This document shows positions 22,410 to 34,049 of a stretch of 64,000 bases of DNA, piece after piece. The position numbers and the translations under genes were made by a program. A model generated the notes under the pieces. That model made no database searches. It was not told the origin of the DNA and worked only from the letters and a program-made list of their open reading frames with translations. This stretch comes from Megachile rotundata (Eukaryota; Arthropoda; Insecta; Hymenoptera; Megachilidae). Each line of letters opens with the position of its first letter. Position 1 is the first letter of the stretch. The DNA is taken from assembly GCF_050947335.1 (NCBI RefSeq), contig NC_134983.1:1922001-1986000 (forward strand), read 5' to 3'.

Positions 22410-23254
22410 CTGAAAAAACCGTAACTACACTACAATGATAAGACAGCTGCCAAAATACAAGTTTTATAAATGAATTCAAAACCAAACAGTCACGTTTTAA
22501 AGTGAAACATGAGACAGCGGTCGAATCAGTTACACTAAGAAGTGAAGTAATATTGAGTCATGAATAATAGAAATGAAGGAGATTAACGTGGGAAAAAATG
22601 TCACGTCATCCTCTTATTCAGTAGCTTCAGTGAAACCATGTTTCACGATGTGATTGAATCTCATATATAAATTTAAACGAACTTCTCAACTTGTAATCTT
22701 GTGTCCGTTGAACTCAGATAGTGAAAAAGAATTAATATGGAAATTATGTTTACTTCTTTAACTTGTTATATGCGAAAAACTTATGTTTAAGCCCTTGTAC
22801 GATTACTACTTCATTTAGAACCATTAATAAAAATACTGATAAACGGACGGGTATGTTTGACGAAAATGTTTCAAAAAGCATTTAATGATGGATATGTTTG
22901 GCCAAAAGCATTGGCGCGTTTATAAACATTTTATCAGGTTAAGAAAAGGATAATAAGCATTTGTTTCATAAAATGATTGTTTTAGGAAAATAAGTTTCTA
23001 AGAGTATCAGACAAAAATGTCTTTAAAGGAATATGGCGTAATGGTATTTCATTAATAAACAATTGTCTAGTAGGTAATCGTATACTGTAGCCATCTTATT
23101 CACAGGTTAGGATATTCGGACAGTAGGAAATCGTAAGGAAATCAGGAATTCTGGAAAATAGGAATATTTATTCAAGGATATTAGGAGAGGCATACAAGAA
23201 TTAACGGAGTTACAAATTTTCTTTCGCAATGCACGTAAAGAACCTACGATTACA
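22410..23254. other. AT-rich spacer
   Basis: Nothing recognised on either strand. Confidence 0.35.
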
Positions 23255-23286
23255 TAACTCTCTCTCTCTCTCTCTCTTTCTCTTTC
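23255..23286. repeat. (TC)n microsatellite
   Basis: About 25 bases of alternating CT followed by a degenerate pyrimidine run. It is purine-rich on the minus strand, directly beyond the end of hairpin array B. Confidence 0.8.
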
Positions 23287-23329
23287 CTTCCCTATATTTT
23301 ACTCTCTATCTAATCTTTTCCTTTCGTCA

Positions 23330-24305
23330 ACCAGGCGTCCAGGAGTAACTCTGTTCTCTCCCGTTCGAATGGCGTCCAGGTATTCTCTCCGAACTCTCCA
23401 TTCCGAACGGGCGACCAGTAGTTTTGTCCCGTACTCTCCTGTACTTTACCTGGGGCGTCCAGGAGATGCTCTGTCCTCTCTCAGTCGACAGGCGTCCAGG
23501 AATATTCGCCGAACTCTCCATGTCGACCGAGTGTCCAGGAACAAACTCCCGTACTCTCCCCCTATTCACCAGGCAGGCGTCCAGGAGGGTTTCGCCGTAC
23601 TCTCCTGCCTGGGTATCAACAGTTATCTCCGGGTGGGCGTCCAGGAATTATCGCCGAACTCTCCCACCGGAGTCTCTTAAACTTTACCCCACGGCAGGCG
23701 TCCAGGAGGGGTTCGCCGTACTCTCCTGCCGGGGTCTTAAACCTTTACCTCCGGTCGGGCGTCCAGGTATTATCGCCGAACTCTCCCGCCGGAGTCTCTC
23801 TTTACTCTGCTCCAAGCAGGCGTCCAGGAGTGTTTCGCCGAACTCTCCTGCTGGAGCTTCCTCTACTTCTACTCTCCGGGCAGGCGTCCAGGTATTATCG
23901 CCGAACTCTCCTGCCGGAGTTTCCTACTAGCTACTCTCCGAGCAGGCGTCCAGGTATTGGTCGCCGAACTCTCCTGCCGGAGTTCCCTACCAGCTACTCT
24001 CCGAGCAGGCGTCCAGGTATTGGTCGCCGAACTTTCCTGCCGGAGTCCCTAACAGCTATTCTCCGAGCAGGCGTCCAGGTATTGATCGCCGAACTCTCCT
24101 GCCGGAGTTCCCTAACAGCTATTCTCCGAGCAGACGTCCAGGTATTGGTCGCCGAACTCTCCTGCCGGAGTTCCCTAACAGCTATTCTCCGAGCAGGCGT
24201 CCAGGTATTGGTCGCCGAACTCTCCTGCCGGAGCCCCTAACAGCTAAGTTCCTTCTCCAGCAGGCGACCAGGTATTTTCGCCGGTCTCTCCTGCCGGAGT
24301 CCCTA
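23330..24305 (-). repeat. Hairpin array B: ~18 stem-variable hairpin units
   Basis: Each unit holds GGCGTCCAGG, a short loop, then CGAACTCTCC, framed by an inverted stem. Core starts are 37-46 bp apart up to 23,577 and 60-66 bp apart after it. The stems change between units while remaining complementary: CGTTCGAATGG/CCATTCCGAACG (23,363), GTCGACAGG/CCATGTCGAC (23,484), CCAGGCAGG/CCTGCCTGG (23,569), CTCCGGGTGGG/CCCACCGGAG (23,627), GCTCCAAGCAGG/CCTGCTGGAGC (23,809). The last seven share CTCCGAGCAGG/CCTGCCGGAG. The DNA is GC-rich against an AT-rich background. Long frames on both strands here result from the repeat period and are not genes. Orientation is taken from the TATA box at 24,390-24,398. 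Confidence 0.9.
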
Positions 24306-24560
24306 GGCTAGTCCGAGAGCGGCCGATGGTACTTACCTCGTCCTCTCTCCCAGACTGCCAAATAGGCCCGTTCCGGGCGCGCGACTCTATTTTATATAGG
24401 CCGGTTGCTATCCTGCGGCCGAGCTATCAACAACGCGTCGCCAAGTTCCGCGATCGCTGCTCGCGGCTCGCGGGTCGCGCCTTGCCTCTCGCTCCGCTGA
24501 GCGGCCTACGAACTCTCGCATCGCGACAGAATTTTCGATTAGTCTGAAGTATTCGCTTTT
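24306..24560 (-). promoter_or_regulatory. TATA promoter-like region with splice donor ahead of hairpin array B
   Basis: On the minus strand TATATAAAA (24,398-24,390) follows a strongly GC-rich ~150-bp segment (24,410-24,545). About 60 bases further downstream is a consensus donor GAG/GTAAGT (GT at 24,336-24,335), and the first hairpin of array B begins at ~24,303. The array would therefore lie at the start of a transcript or of its first intron. No coding exon was found. The plus-strand frame 24,326-24,547 is GC-rich and has no recognisable motif. Confidence 0.45.
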
Positions 24561-24997
24561 CTCGAATGTTCTCGACGCTAAATATTATTTCCATCTATTC
24601 TATTATATTTCGCAAGGGAATTCTAAGGATTTTCTTGTCTGATTTCTCTTTGAATACAATTAATTTATTTGTCGCACTTTACAATTATTCCTGTACGCTA
24701 CAATACTAGATAATTGTCTACTAAATTAACGGATGGCAACCCTTTAGATATTGCGAATGATAAATTCACAATTTAAAATTTCACGTACTACTAACATAAT
24801 TTTTAAAAATACGAATTAATGTAAGCATTGAGAATGATACACTCATATATTTATTTATTATGAAGATTTTTTGCGGACCATTATATTACGTTACGGATTA
24901 GTAATAGTTTGTAGACTGCCGGATGCCGAACGCGGTACTGGATAATTGCTGATTAAATAACTGCCTGCAAGATTAATAATACTTCACTTTGATTTAT
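24561..24997. other. Transition back to AT-rich spacer
   Basis: No gene recognised. Composition falls from GC-rich to AT-rich over ~100 bases. Confidence 0.35.
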
Positions 24998-25187
24998 AAA
25001 ATAATTTTAAGAAAAGAAATACGCCGACTTCGAAATGCACTAAAAAGTATAAAATAATTTCTATTTCCTAATGAAGTAATTTCTATTTCATTCAATCATA
25101 CAATTACGTAACAGATATGAATGAAACCTATTTACTCGTTAGGTAGTATATTAAATACATTTCAACCTTTTCGGAGGCGGCGCAAAA
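24998..25187 (-). repeat. Repeat R, copy 2 (full length)
   Basis: Same two ends as the 19.9-kb copy, inverted, and very similar to it along the whole length, including the 'ttcattaggaaatagaaa' segment that is missing from the 34.8-kb copy. Confidence 0.8.
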
Positions 25188-25490
25188 TTAAAAATACCTC
25201 AGTAAACGTTGCTGCCAATAACCAGTTGATTGTGGTATCGCGTATTGGAAATTAATTAATCCTGAGGAAGAATACGAACCATTATAAATATATCTGGTAA
25301 TATACGTAAATGTAACGACTGCATCTTCATTTCGCAACGTTTCAGATATAAATGAAATTGAATCGACTTCGTTCGCGTGTGGAAGCCATGGATCTAAGAA
25401 CCTATAAACGGAGCCCACGACGTGGGAATTACCAAATTTGCGGCAGATGGGCTCTATCTTTATAGTATATGCGGCGATCGAGTCTTTCCG
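25188..25490 (-). other. Unidentified open segment between two inverted R copies
   Basis: A minus-strand frame stays open from about 25,480 down to 25,188. It includes ICRKFGNSHVVGSVYRFLDP then WLPHANEVDSISFISE, with a composition more protein-like than its surroundings. I recognise no family. It lies exactly between R at 24,998-25,187 and R at 25,634-25,689, which face each other, so it may be a captured gene fragment or part of a larger element. Confidence 0.35.
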
Positions 25491-25633
25491 TCGAATACTC
25501 TATGAATCTAGATAGTCACTAACACCTACTTCGCGGCGTGTTGTCGAGTTATATGTATAGAAAAAAAATAGCTATACAAGCTTTGCTTATGTTCGGCTGT
25601 CCAAAGGTTGACAGGTTTTAGAAAATCTTCTAA

Positions 25634-25689
25634 TTATGCGCCGCCTCCGAAAAGGTTGAAATGTATTTAATATACTACTTCGCAATCGA
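25634..25689 (+). repeat. Repeat R, copy 3 (truncated)
   Basis: Only the first ~55 bases of R (TGCGCCGCCTCCG through 'tatttaatatactac') are present. They abut the Tc1 fragment at 25,690. Confidence 0.75.
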
Positions 25690-26630
25690 CGCCCCATCAT
25701 ATCCCAAACGTGCTCAATTGGATTGAGATCTGGGCTTATTGCTGGCTCTGGTGGCGTATTAACCCTTTCGCTTCGAGCGCCGGATATATCCGGCATCCGC
25801 GCGGCGACTTGTGCGTACGAGCGCCGGATATATCCGGCATCCACACGGTGACCTGTGCGTACGAGCGCTGGATATATCCGGCATCCACATGATGTGTATA
25901 CAAGTACCATCTGTGGTCAATGACAAATTTTTCGTTATCGGCAGAACGTTTTGAACTGATTTTATTGATATATTCGATTAATCCAATATATCAAACACCA
26001 AAGAGTAGGTGTACTTTATTGATATATTCGATTAATCCAATATATCAATAAAGTACACCTACTCTTTGGTGTTATATCAAAACCGCATCCAAAATATATG
26101 TATATCGGATCTTGTGGATTATATTCATTTTTCTACGAATACATATCGTGTTCTATAAAAATTAAGAATAGATCGGCTCAAGGTATTATTCTTTTTTTAA
26201 GAATAAAAAATTCTAAATATGTAAATAGCTAAGAATTTGTCAACTGTAATTAGTCTAATGTCTTTAGAGTAACGAATATAATTTTGTTTAACTGTTTTCA
26301 TCTTAAAATGTGAGGAATACATACTATATTAGAGCAACAATTGTTTTATTAAGCATAGTAATTATTTAAGACTTAAAAAATGTATATACAAAAACCACGC
26401 GCACTGTGCACATTTCTGGCGCGTGCTTCCGTACGGTGACGACACTTCGGCGGACCGGACTGCCGAAGCGAAAGGGTTAATTCGATGTTGCGACAGGAAC
26501 CGTTTTGAAACGTTCGCTGTATGTGGTCGAGCATTGTCTTGGACTAATCTAAATCGGTTTCAAGTGTATTCACGTATAGGTAAGACATGCGGACTTAAAA
26601 TTTCATTGATATACCGGCTTGCTATTCGAA
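25690..26630 (-). pseudogene. Tc1-like transposase catalytic region, split by a TTAA MITE
   Basis: Read on the minus strand, 26,630-26,481 encodes RYINEILSPHVLPIREYT, one in-frame stop, then RLVQDNARPHTANV and FLSQHRI. After the MITE, 25,758-25,690 continues TPPEPAISPDLNPIEHVWDM and GRRLR. The QDNARPH and SPDLNPIEH blocks carry the second and third catalytic residues of Tc1 transposases. Removing 25,763-26,476 and one TTAA joins HRI and NTPP in frame. The N-terminal part is absent, and the expected C-terminus lies inverted just beyond 26,630. The copy is inactive. Confidence 0.9.
25763..26476. mobile_element. TTAA-flanked MITE 2 with three palindromic 44-bp repeats
   Basis: TTAA at 25,759-25,762 and 26,477-26,480; terminal inverted repeats CCCTTTCGCTTCG, 13 bp and perfect. 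Just inside the left end the palindrome GCCGGATATATCCGGC occurs three times at 44-bp intervals (25,779; 25,823; 25,867, the last with one change). Further in, a perfect 30-bp inverted repeat (25,995-26,024 with 26,041-26,070) encloses a 16-base loop. There is no coding sequence. Insertion in the Tc1 pseudogene is confirmed by the flanks. Ends and target fit the piggyBac superfamily. Confidence 0.92.
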
Positions 26631-26785
26631 CGGACTATCCGCATTTACGGAATTTACGTGCGCTGGAAAATACGCTTCTTCAAATTTGGAACCAAATTCC
26701 CCAAGCCATGTTACGGCGATGCATTAATATGCGCGAACGTTTGCAAGATGTAATTAACAACCGTGGTGGTAATACTCGATATTAA
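26631..26785 (+). pseudogene. Inverted C-terminal piece of a Tc1-like transposase
   Basis: Encodes DYPHLRNLRALENTLLQIWN, then the IPQ-containing segment, and ends VINNRGGNTRY and stop, the usual C-terminus of Tc1 transposases. It points away from the catalytic piece on its left, although in an intact gene it would follow GRRLR. A local inversion, or joining of two copies, must have happened. Confidence 0.85.
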
Positions 26786-27730
26786 ATTTACAAGTCCTCG
26801 AATTTTTATTGAAAAAACAAAATTACACTCACCCGCGCAAACATTGCTGCAGGCGCACATACCTGCGCGCTCCCACGTTCATGTACCTGCATATACACGG
26901 CACACATACGCACGAACTCACACACACAAGAGGAAGCGTAAATCCGACCTTCTCAGACCAAAGCATTCTTTAAAAATTCAGCAAAAGTATCGGTAAATGC
27001 AGAGACACAAACTTTTTTACCGAACAAACGGATTAGTCGCGGATAGGAGCAATAATGACGCTTCCTTAACACTTTTCGTTCAAATTTCAAAGTTTGATAC
27101 ATCTTTTCTTAGGGAACAAAGAATCGGAGCCATTTGAAACTTCGCACACATTTTGTGGGCAATATGAGCTAAAAGAAAACCTAGGCAAAATCATTACAAT
27201 ACTTATTTATAAAGATACCGTAACTTTTGTAATTTGAGGAAAAAACGCCGTTTTTTGACGTTTTTTACATCAATATTAAGCATAAAAAAAAACATCTAAT
27301 CAAAAACTGATATAGCCTTCTTAAAGGGTGTATTCTCCGTTTTCTGGAACCGTATTTACAATTTCTGTTCGATAGTGGGAAAAAGCGTCATTTCGGCTTT
27401 GGTAGCTCATAACTTAGCGACCGATCGTCTAAACGAACTTCATGGACGTGCAAATTATAGGGGGAGGAACTTATAGGCAAATTATAGGGAGCTTTGCAAG
27501 CTTTAAAAAAAAGAAAAAAAATTTTTTCATCGCGATTTTTTATATATTTTGTTAATAATAATGGGCTCAAAAAATTGTTGAGATAAAGGGTCGAAAGCTA
27601 GAGATCTGAAGCTTCAAAATGACTATTCTGGATGTCTTCTGTGATGAATTTCAACGGAGGCAGAGCAATTTGAAAATGACCTAAAAATTTAAGGGATTTT
27701 TCTGTTCCCTTCATTTTTTTGACTAGTGTA
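26786..27730. other. Spacer, possibly non-coding transposon sequence
   Basis: 26,830-26,935 is rich in CA-type dinucleotides (ACACACAC and CGCGCAAAC words). 27,000-27,720 resembles transposon-like intergenic DNA in texture, with no open frame or inverted ends. Nothing was identified. Confidence 0.3.
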
Positions 27731-29525
27731 TTTGAAACGGAGCATACCCAAAAATAACACAATTAGTTTTAGTTATTTTGTAAATAGTGTATTTTTAGGT
27801 GCATATCTATGAGACAATTTTACGTACTTATTACCTATAGAATATGCCGCTTTTTGCCATTAATTCTGTGAAATCCTATCCTTAATGTAATTATAGTTAA
27901 TTTTCTTCAATTTTGATTGTTCTTTAATCAATTAAAAATAAAAACAGAATTTAAAGTTCAAAAAATCTTGAAAAAAAAGTTCTTGAAAACCATACTGCAA
28001 AAAATTATAAATACTAATTTGTTACATTTGCACAATTTATTTTACCAGTATCAAAATAAGTTTTATATACAATTTTGTTATATTATGCATATGTGTATTT
28101 ATATTATTATAATAGAAGTATTAACACTTAATCTTCTGGAACGGACTTCTTATATGTATTATTCTTTCTCCCAGAAATTGGCAGTATTGATTGGCATATG
28201 TTATATCTTACATTTGGGAAGAATTATAAAAATAAAACGGTGTAGATAAAAGTTGCATAGAATAATAATATCTATTTTTAAACTATCCAAAAGCACAAAT
28301 ACGTTATCCTACGATTTACATTGATAATAATGGGTTCTTCAGAAAACCATGTATATCGAAATTATTGTTAATTAAACCAGTAAATATAGTTCAAATTAAA
28401 TAGTGTCTCGTCTCATTTCAATCAGGAAAATGTATTAATAAAAATTTATTCGTAAAAATTTCATGACAAAATATTAAAAATATGAATAAGAAATAAAAAT
28501 TCTACCCTTACCGTTGGTGTTGTCATAATGTTTACTGTTGCCAGTTTCTTTTATAATACATTATTTTAAAAATGCGTAAAAGCGAAATCATGTAAATAAA
28601 ATATCCTGTAAATGAGTGGATAGTTATATACTTGCCTTTCAAAGGGAATTGCACTTCTTTTCTTACTGATATTAACTGCTGAGCGTATTTTACATAATAA
28701 AGTATTAAGGTATAATATTTAAAAAATGTACATTCGTGTGATATCTCTCATGTTTGATATGTTAAACGTTTCGTGGAAGATACGCGCTTACACACAATTC
28801 ACACATTCGCAACTGCTTCTGTGAAAGATATAAAAGAATTAACATACATTGCTCAAACATAAGCAATGATCATATACTCATTATGAAAAACATACACGTA
28901 AGAACGTTGTATGAAATGCTTATTATGTGACAATGGAACGTTTCAATATCTTCTTCGACAAAGTAAGTACATGACTTTAACTGTAAAATGTGAAAACTGT
29001 AATATGTCTCAAGAAATATTGGTGTTTTAAACGTTTTATCTTAACACTTTTTTATCCGAAATGTGCCAAGGAATTCATATAAATAAGAAAAGAATATAAA
29101 GGGAATATTTAAAATGCATTGCTGCGTTCGTGAAGAAAATGTAGCCGTAGAAAAATAGACACTACCATTCAGCTTATATCTTAATAATTTTTTCTATGTC
29201 TTACCAAGTTAATAAATGTTTTCGTTATTTTCTACGTGTTTCACTAAGATGTTTCGCCATTAAAACAAACTGGTTTTCACTTGGTATCTCTTTATTTGGA
29301 AATTCTTCCCAATACTTTACTTATTATGTAGTATGTTCATTCGAAATACGCGGCAATCACCGTGTGGTTAATTATATCGATATCGCGTTGTTCCATTGTT
29401 TTTTTATGTGCGTGTCGCTGCAGCCTTCTCGAATCCTTCTTTTCTTCCGGGCGGTCACGCGGATCGAATGGACGCGACGACTGCACACTGCGTGTAATTT
29501 TTACCTCTGCATATCACGAGTTTAA
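27731..29525. other. AT-rich spacer
   Basis: No gene recognised. Frames at 27,917-28,249 and 29,196-29,637 look like chance frames; the second runs into the MITE at 29,526. Confidence 0.35.
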
Positions 29526-29831
29526 CCCATTCGAGACCGATTGTACACCGTGTGTGCAATGGATTTCCGAGACTATAAGACATCCTGCACACCGTGTGTG
29601 CAATAACAGTAATGTGCAAATCAGTTATTCTGAGTAAACTAGTCGTCGAAATAAAATTTTTCTGGAACTAATGAACTCTGTAAAGTACAGGAAAACAAAA
29701 TTTGGCATTGGTTTTACTGTGTACCAAAAAATCTAAAAATTATCTGAAGCCTTTCTTACATGTAAAATACAAAGAAAAAAAAATTTCGCTCTTGGGAACC
29801 GTGTTCGAAAAAAATCATCGTCTCGAATGGG
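29526..29831. mobile_element. TTAA-flanked MITE 3 with repeated palindromic hairpin
   Basis: TTAA at 29,522-29,525 and 29,832-29,835; terminal inverted repeats CCCATTCGAGAC, 12 bp and perfect. Near the left end TGCACACCGTGTGTGCA (7-bp stem, 3-base loop; 29,586-29,602) is preceded by a one-change copy at 29,542-29,558. It is 306 bp long and non-coding. The architecture is the same as MITE 2 but the sequences differ. Confidence 0.88.
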
Positions 29832-30283
29832 TTAATGTATCACCGGTAATATTTCATTGCATAATCCATAGTCCTTAACATTACTTTACTCCGTCCTTTA
29901 TTTTTATCGCATTCGTAATAAATACGCACCATATCTAATTTTTCTTGTCTCGAATAACCGTATATCGCACTAGAATATCACTAAACGCCTTGTAAAATAA
30001 TTATGAAATAATTTTGTACATTTTGCAATAAAAATAGTAACAATTTCGGCTGGATCATATAAAACTATCAAATGTGTATTCTAGCTAATAGAAGTCACAT
30101 TGAACACGAAATATAAAAATATTAATGAGAAATATTGGTAAGTAATAGTAATACGAAATATTTGAATTATTTCTTTTGTTTTTGACCTTGGGTTGACCTA
30201 AAAGCTATCGTATGACTCATGGTTGAACTCGCTTTGACACACGCTTATGATATAATAAAGTCTATGCATAGCATTTTATGCAA
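29832..30283. other. AT-rich spacer
   Basis: Nothing recognised. Confidence 0.35.
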
Positions 30284-30952
30284 CTACATACATCCGCGCT
30301 AAAGTGTGACAGCGTGATATTTCATGAACTATTGATGTCACGAAAAAGTGTTTATACGGAAATTGCAGGGTAAAAGGGGCTCTATATTTTGGCATAAACA
30401 AAATTTGTTTAATGTTATTAATGTAAAAGATATGATGGTGAAGTTCCGTTTTTTAAATGGAACTATATATTTTTTCTCGATCAGCCAATAGTGCTTTTCA
30501 AGACGAATTCATCAAGGTTTTATGTACTTACCTGACTTTTATTAGTTTTCGAGATATAACGCTTAGAAATTTACTGATTTTCAGCAGAAACGTCACGATT
30601 TGAGTGGTAAGTCATAAAAACGGTCTTATTGTTGTGGTAAGTATCGCGGGTTTGACTCTGGCTGCCGAAACTGATAACCGAGGGTCTACGGTCCCAGCGG
30701 TAAGTCCGAAGAGTACGAAACGTGGAAAGAATTGTCCATCATCCTCGATGTAGAAAACTTAGAGCGTAATGTCTAATGTCCATCATATCTTTTACATTAA
30801 TAACATTACAAAAATTTTGTTTACGCCAAAACATAGAGCCCCTTTTACCCTGCAATTTCCGTATAAACACTTTTCATTGATGTTACTTTTTCGTGACATC
30901 AATAGTTCATGAAATATCGCACTGTCACACTTTGGCGCGGACACCCTGTATA
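30284..30952. mobile_element. MITE with ~155-bp inverted arms
   Basis: Left arm (~30,284-30,440) and right arm (~30,780-30,952) are inverted copies sharing TCCGCGC(T/C)AAAGTGTGACAG, ATTTCATGAACTATTGATGTC and GGTAAAAGGGGCTCTAT-type blocks. The outer right end reads TACAGGGTGTCCGCG inward; the left end is decayed at the same place. The middle is less AT-rich and non-coding. Minus-strand frame 30,792-31,085 is part of the arm and its flank. Confidence 0.8.
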
Positions 30953-33900
30953 AGGTGTTGCATGTCCGCGTGTTGCCAGTAAAGAATTTAAAAACCTTTT
31001 CTATTTCCATTGTTTTGAATTTCTTACTGTTTATGCAAAATACGTTAGGTAGTAAATCTATGAACACTCTGTATTTTAAATACAAAATGTTTCTGCTAAT
31101 TTTTAAAATTACATATGTATCCTGGTTAAGCTAAATGAGGTTCAGTAGTTTAATTGTTTGAAAAATAATCGTTAAAATAATGTGTATATTATTTTACCTG
31201 GTTTATTTTGATTTTTTAAACAAAACAATTTCGCACTTTATTTTTTATTTTATTTAATAAAATAATTTTTAAAATATTCTCAAGATTTATCTGCATTAAA
31301 AGTAAAATAAATAGAAACTGTTTCTGTATAGAGATTATTTTCACTTGATAAATGATTGATCTACTACTTTACTTACTATGTACTTACTTCACTACTTACA
31401 ACGAAAAGCAAACGCAAAGTATACAAATTCCTATATTCTGTGTTAAATTGTTAAATTCGTATGTACTGATGTACAGAATTTTTAATGATGGAGCAAATGC
31501 TAACTTTGCCTTTCTACAATAACTGATTTATTTGATGTTTGGTTGTCTGTTGTTACAAAAATTTTGTTTTAAAACTATCGATTTGTGCTTTTTATAAATG
31601 TTCGGTTGTGGGCGCGTGTTCGGAGGTGATAACTAAAATTAAGGTGGGGAAATATCACTGTCCAATCATAATTTGTGGATGATGTCGGAGGTTGTTCTGC
31701 TCTTTCTTCTGGGTACGTGTTGTGGAAAAACCTAAGTTCGCATGCAGGTAGTATGTACCGCTTGAATATTTTTGCCTATCGTTTATGGTATGTCTATTAC
31801 CGACGACTGTGAAAGGGAAGTAAATCCTGGACCGTAATTTAGTTTTTTTCTTTGAGCATAAATGTTGAAATAAAAATTAGAAATTCGAAATCGGCAAAGG
31901 ATCCTTCCTTGTCGTAAATAACTGCGCTCTTGACATAAATAAATAACGGATTTTATGTTAAATTCATTTAAATGATCTAAAAATGATTTATTTGAATTAA
32001 ACACAAAATAAAATTAGGTATCTCGTATTATTTGTGAAATAAGAATAATAAACAATTTAAAACAATCCATTATTTCGATTTCGGCTTAGGAATAGAATTG
32101 AGAATACTTGATGGGCTGTGTTTTGAAAATCCACACGTGTCATGCTTATTAGAATGATAACAGTTATGACGAGAAATTGCCCAATTACCTGTTTTAGAAG
32201 TAACATTTCTGCTACTACTATTTTGTAATAACGAACATACATAGCTTAAATAAACATTATTCTACAAATTACTATATTGTTTTCTATGGTAATTGCTAAT
32301 TAAAAATATTCATATAAGTGGTTTGTGAGGTCGTTGATGAAAAGGCATACATAACTACAAGTATTTTTAGTACTTTTATTATATTTCTTCTTTTCCTGAT
32401 TTTATAGGTAATGTTTGGAATATAGTAATACAGGGCGGCATCAAATAATAAAAACGGGCGCAATTTTATTCCCTATGGGAAAATGAGAGATGTGATTAGT
32501 GCAGAATAAATTTTTTTATTTTTGACATAGATTTTAAGAAATTCAAGTTTGAATATCCTTTGCATTTCTTTACTGTTGTAACAATGTTATCTTTTGTCGA
32601 GTGATGTGAATGTGTATTGTATTTGTAAACAGTATTTGCACCAGCGCGGCATGGCTTGGAAGAAAAACAGGAAAAAAATTTTCAATGGAAAAATTTTACT
32701 TTTTAGTTATGGCCGCATAATTATCGAAGCAGGTATCCTCGGTAACGTGTTTTTAATTTTCTGTTCCTTAAATGTATAATTAATTACTTGCATTATTGGT
32801 TTTCACTTTACATATGTTCATTGTAAATCTTTTCTTTATCATATTCTTCTAAATAAAAGTTCGTGGGTGTAAGGTCTGGAAATCATCGAGGTCAGACGAT
32901 CATCCTCACACGTTTTATCCAGTAATTATAATTATCATTTAAAAATCTTCTTTCATTTCATCTGAAACATGGTGTAGTATAATACGCGTTTACATCGCTC
33001 AAGAGAAAGTAACACTACTGTGGGAATAAAATCAAAGGTTTAAATAAAACACACAAAACTATTTATTTTAAGCAACAAAACGAACACTAATAACAACAAT
33101 ACATTTAATTAACTATTTTTAAACGGAATTTATATATGCTCAATCGCTATTTCTATTCGTTTCTTTAAATTTCGCCAACTTTCTCGAAACGTCTTTCATG
33201 TCTGAAACTCGTCAACGAACTGTCGTTTTTTTTCTCAGCGTTTCTTTGTCTTGCTATCAATTTGTTAATCATATCGATAACTCTCGAACACAACATTCAA
33301 AACTATTTACAATCAATTCCACACTCCACACTACTGTAATAGCACAGGAACATAGTGTATTTTTAATCTTGAATCTATACAGTAATCTGTAGTTTTAAAT
33401 GTCAAAAATATTTACTTCATCGGTACGCAAGTAATAAATGCATCGTCCATCTATTTTTCTTTTCTTCTGAAGTTACTGCTAAATTCTTCATTTTTTCATA
33501 ACACTCTAAATAATTATTATAAGACTTTTTAAGTTGAATGCATTAAAGGATATTCGAATACTATATAAACTAAAATATTTGGTCGAATGATCAAATTTTC
33601 CTATACTACAGTCAACCTGATAAATACCTTACATGTATTTAAGATACATTTCGATTTGAAAGTAAAATTCATCCGAAAAGCTGCCGATAAAGTTATTTCA
33701 CGCTGAATAGATAATTCTTTTAACTTGAAAATTAAGAACATTTAAAGTCAAACAAAATATTATACAGGGTACGCGAAGTTATGGGAAGCGATTTCAATTC
33801 TAATTCTACGCATTTCAAATTTGAATAAAAAATATATACATTGTAGCAAGCGAGAAGAAGAATCATATAAAACGCGAGTGATAAAAAATCACTAAGAAGA

Positions 33901-34049
33901 CCAAAATGTTCAATCCTGTAATTTCCGATAAAATATTAAATGAATAAATTATAAATCCACACGATTCAAGAATAATCGCAAATCAAATATTATATAGCGT
34001 TGAGAAAATTCTAGGACATCGAAAGTCCACGAATGATCAAAAGGTGAGG
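30953..34049. other. AT-rich spacer with possible transposon ends
   Basis: No gene recognised. 'tacagggcggcatcaaat' at 32,430 and 'tacagggtacgcgaagtt' at 33,773 look like outer ends of TACAGGG-type elements, but no inverted partners were found. The minus-strand frame 31,783-32,004 is the least AT-biased one and remains unidentified. Confidence 0.3.

Noticed and set aside
23327..24240. Long overlapping open frames on both strands across hairpin array B
   Set aside because: They arise from the GC-rich periodic sequence. The same residues repeat with the unit, several frames are open at once, and there are no splice or start features.
23330..24305. CRISPR array
   Set aside because: Regular spacing superficially fits, but the window is eukaryotic, the units share almost their whole sequence, and the variable parts are complementary stems rather than unrelated spacers.
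26423..26630. Plus-strand coding start of a Tc1 protein at 26,423
   Set aside because: The first part runs through the MITE end and the antisense of the Tc1 catalytic region; only the segment after ~26,630 is genuine transposase sequence.
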